Assembly (NCBI RefSeq): GCF_963976135.1
Contig: NZ_CAXBKN010000080.1
Location: 1 to 14,588 of the forward strand
Source of the DNA: Maricaulis sp963976135
GTDB lineage: Bacteria > Pseudomonadota > Alphaproteobacteria > Caulobacterales > Maricaulaceae
DNA length: 14,588 nucleotides
Direction: 5' to 3'
The notes beneath the pieces are model-generated. The model was not told the DNA's origin, did not search any database, and worked only from the letters and a program-made list of their open reading frames with translations. Position 1 is the stretch's first letter, and each line of letters opens with the position of its first letter. Shown one piece after another: positions 13,189 through 14,588 of the stretch. Both the position numbers and the translations under genes were made by a program.

Positions 13189-14588
13189 ATGTTCAAGACG
13201 CGCAAGGCGCTATTGGCGCTCGACCAGGGCACGACGAGTTCGCGCGCGATCGTGTTCTCGACCAGCGGTGAGATCATCGCCGAGGCCCAGCGCGAGTTTG
13301 AACAGATCTATCCCAATCCCGGCTGGGTCGAACATGACCCGGAAGTGATCTGGGCGACCGTGCTCGCCACCGCCCGCGAAGCCCTCAGACAAGCCGAGAA
13401 GAAGGGCTGGAGCGTGCAGGCGATCGGCCTGACCAATCAGCGCGAAACCACCATTGTCTGGGACCGCGCCACCGGCCAGGCGATCCACAACGCCATCGTC
13501 TGGCAGGATCGCCGCACCGCCGATGTCTGCGCCGCCCTGCGCAAGGCCGGCCGCGCCGAGACCGTCGTCTCGCGCACCGGCCTGGTGCTCGACCCGTATT
13601 TCTCCGCCACCAAGATCGCCTGGATCCTCGACCATGTTGACGGCGCCCGCGAACGTGCGACGCAGGGTGAGCTCGCCTTCGGCACGGTCGACAGCTGGCT
13701 GATCTGGCGTCTGACCGGCGGGCAGGTCCACGCCACCGACGCCACCAATGCCAGCCGCACCTCGCTCTATAATATCGCCGAGGGCCGCTGGGACGAGGAT
13801 CTGCTCGACCTGTTCAACGTCCCCGCTGCGCTCCTGCCCGATGTGCGCGATTGCGCCGGCGATTTCGGCACCACCCAGGCCGACCTGCTCGGCCGGTCCC
13901 TGCCGATCACCGGTGTCGCCGGTGACCAGCAGGCCGCCGCCATCGGCCAGGCCTGTTTCCGCCCCGGCGAGATGAAATCCACCTATGGCACCGGCGCCTT
14001 CCTGCTGCTCAATACGGGCAAGGACATGGTCCGCTCGCGCACCCGCCTGCTGGCAACCATCGCCTATCGCATCGCCGGCGAAACCACCTATGCGCTGGAA
14101 GGCTCGGTCCTCTCCGCCGGCTCGACGGTGCAATGGCTGCGCGATGGCCTCGGCCTGCTCAGCCAGGCTTCCGATATCAGTGCGTTGGCGCAGGGCGCCG
14201 ACCCGGAAAGCGGCGTCTATCTCGTGCCCGCCTTCACCGGGCTGGGCGCGCCCTGGTGGGATGCCGATGCCCGCGGCGCCATTCTCGGCCTCACCCGCGG
14301 TGCCGGCCGCGCCGAGATCGCCCAGGCCGCGATCGATTCCACCGCCCACCAGACCTGCGATTTGCTCGACGCCATGGCCGGCGACGGCGTCACCACCAAA
14401 ACCCTGCGCGTAGACGGCGGCATGGCGAGAAATGACACCATCCTCCAGCGCCTCGCCGACCTCACCGATATCGAAGTCGTCCGCCCGAAAAACACCGAAA
14501 CCACCGCCTGGGGGGCTGCGTTTCTGGCTGGCTTGGGCGCGGGCCTGTTCCGCAAGCTGGAGGATGGGCGGGGTATCTGGAAGGCGGA
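13189..14588 (+). CDS. glpK: Glycerol kinase, 3' end cut by the window
   Basis: It phosphorylates glycerol to sn-glycerol 3-phosphate with ATP, feeding lipid synthesis or glycolysis. The frame runs without a stop from ATG 13189 to the window end (466 complete codons); family members are about 500 residues, so only some 30 are missing. The FGGY-family kinase motifs are all in place: ALDQGTTSSRA (10-20), the glycerol-binding NQRETT (R85, E86), WQDRR (105-109), DPYFS (Y137), the catalytic base in AGDQQAA (D246), and YGTGAF with the nucleotide-site region. LRVDGGMARND is near 406-416. The loop that binds fructose 1,6-bisphosphate in the E. coli enzyme (GGKGGTR) has no counterpart: the corresponding stretch reads LLGRSLPITG. 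This suggests loss of that inhibition. The region of the enzyme that binds IIA-Glc in E. coli lies beyond the window. No glpF or glpD is visible. Confidence 0.96.
   Translation, partial: MFKTRKALLALDQGTTSSRAIVFSTSGEIIAEAQREFEQIYPNPGWVEHDPEVIWATVLATAREALRQAEKKGWSVQAIGLTNQRETTIVWDRATGQAIHNAIVWQDRRTADVCAALRKAGRAETVVSRTGLVLDPYFSATKIAWILDHVDGARERATQGELAFGTVDSWLIWRLTGGQVHATDATNASRTSLYNIAEGRWDEDLLDLFNVPAALLPDVRDCAGDFGTTQADLLGRSLPITGVAGDQQAAAIGQACFRPGEMKSTYGTGAFLLLNTGKDMVRSRTRLLATIAYRIAGETTYALEGSVLSAGSTVQWLRDGLGLLSQASDISALAQGADPESGVYLVPAFTGLGAPWWDADARGAILGLTRGAGRAEIAQAAIDSTAHQTCDLLDAMAGDGVTTKTLRVDGGMARNDTILQRLADLTDIEVVRPKNTETTAWGAAFLAGLGAGLFRKLEDGRGIWKA

Noticed and set aside
13210..14349. 379-codon open frame on the minus strand opposite glpK
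   Set aside because: The plus strand encodes an intact glycerol kinase over the same bases. The minus frame is Gly- and Ala-rich with no family motif.
1..14588. Mobile elements, CRISPR arrays, RNA genes, toxin-antitoxin or defence modules
   Set aside because: I saw no regularly spaced repeats, transposase or integrase motifs, tRNA-like cloverleaf or defence-protein motifs. The window reads as ordinary chromosomal housekeeping and envelope genes.

Overview
The window is gene-dense, GC-rich bacterial chromosome: nine protein-coding genes, no gene-free stretch over about 140 bases, and no tRNA, rRNA, CRISPR array, transposase or phage gene that I can see. GC-rich third codon positions, many long antisense shadow frames, GGGGGAG ribosome-binding sites and the gene repertoire suggest an alphaproteobacterium. 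A stalked or marine group such as Maricaulis/Hyphomonas is plausible, but that is inference from general resemblance and was not tested by a search.

Layout. (1) 1-3521, plus strand: the 3' part of a large fusion of an ABC-2 type permease with an extracytoplasmic M1 zinc-aminopeptidase-like domain. Its start, and probably its ATPase partner, lie before the window. (2) A perfect 13-bp hairpin lies between this gene and the next, which converges on it. (3) 3571-5360, minus strand: a soluble 403-residue protein I do not recognise, and upstream of it a small four-helix membrane protein I do not recognise. The 113-base gap between them holds an AT-rich nested palindrome. (4) 5443-6540, plus strand: a secreted PQQ-dependent sugar dehydrogenase of the soluble aldose dehydrogenase (YliI/Asd) type. 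It diverges from the small membrane protein across a gap holding a perfect 12-bp palindrome. (5) 6541-10835, minus strand: an RND efflux pair, with the membrane-fusion adaptor first and then the inner-membrane pump, coupled by a 4-base GTGA overlap. The pump's stop codon abuts the dehydrogenase stop codon with no base between them. (6) 10972-13096, minus strand: an alpha/beta hydrolase resembling monoacylglycerol lipase, then, 7 bases on, an HI0933/YhiN-family flavoprotein. (7) 13189 to the window end, plus strand: glpK, glycerol kinase, cut off near its C-terminus.

Functional themes. Most of the window concerns the cell envelope and small-molecule handling: export with peptidase activity, drug or lipid efflux, and periplasmic sugar oxidation. 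At the right edge a possible monoglyceride lipase and glycerol kinase are transcribed divergently from a shared 92-base region. The lipase could release glycerol that the kinase phosphorylates, which would be a small lipid-to-glycerol-3-phosphate module; this is inference from gene order. I found no clear new defence or mobile system. The points most worth a second look are the two unrecognised genes with their palindromic upstream region, the fusion transporter-peptidase, and the RND pump that lacks two of the canonical proton-relay residues.
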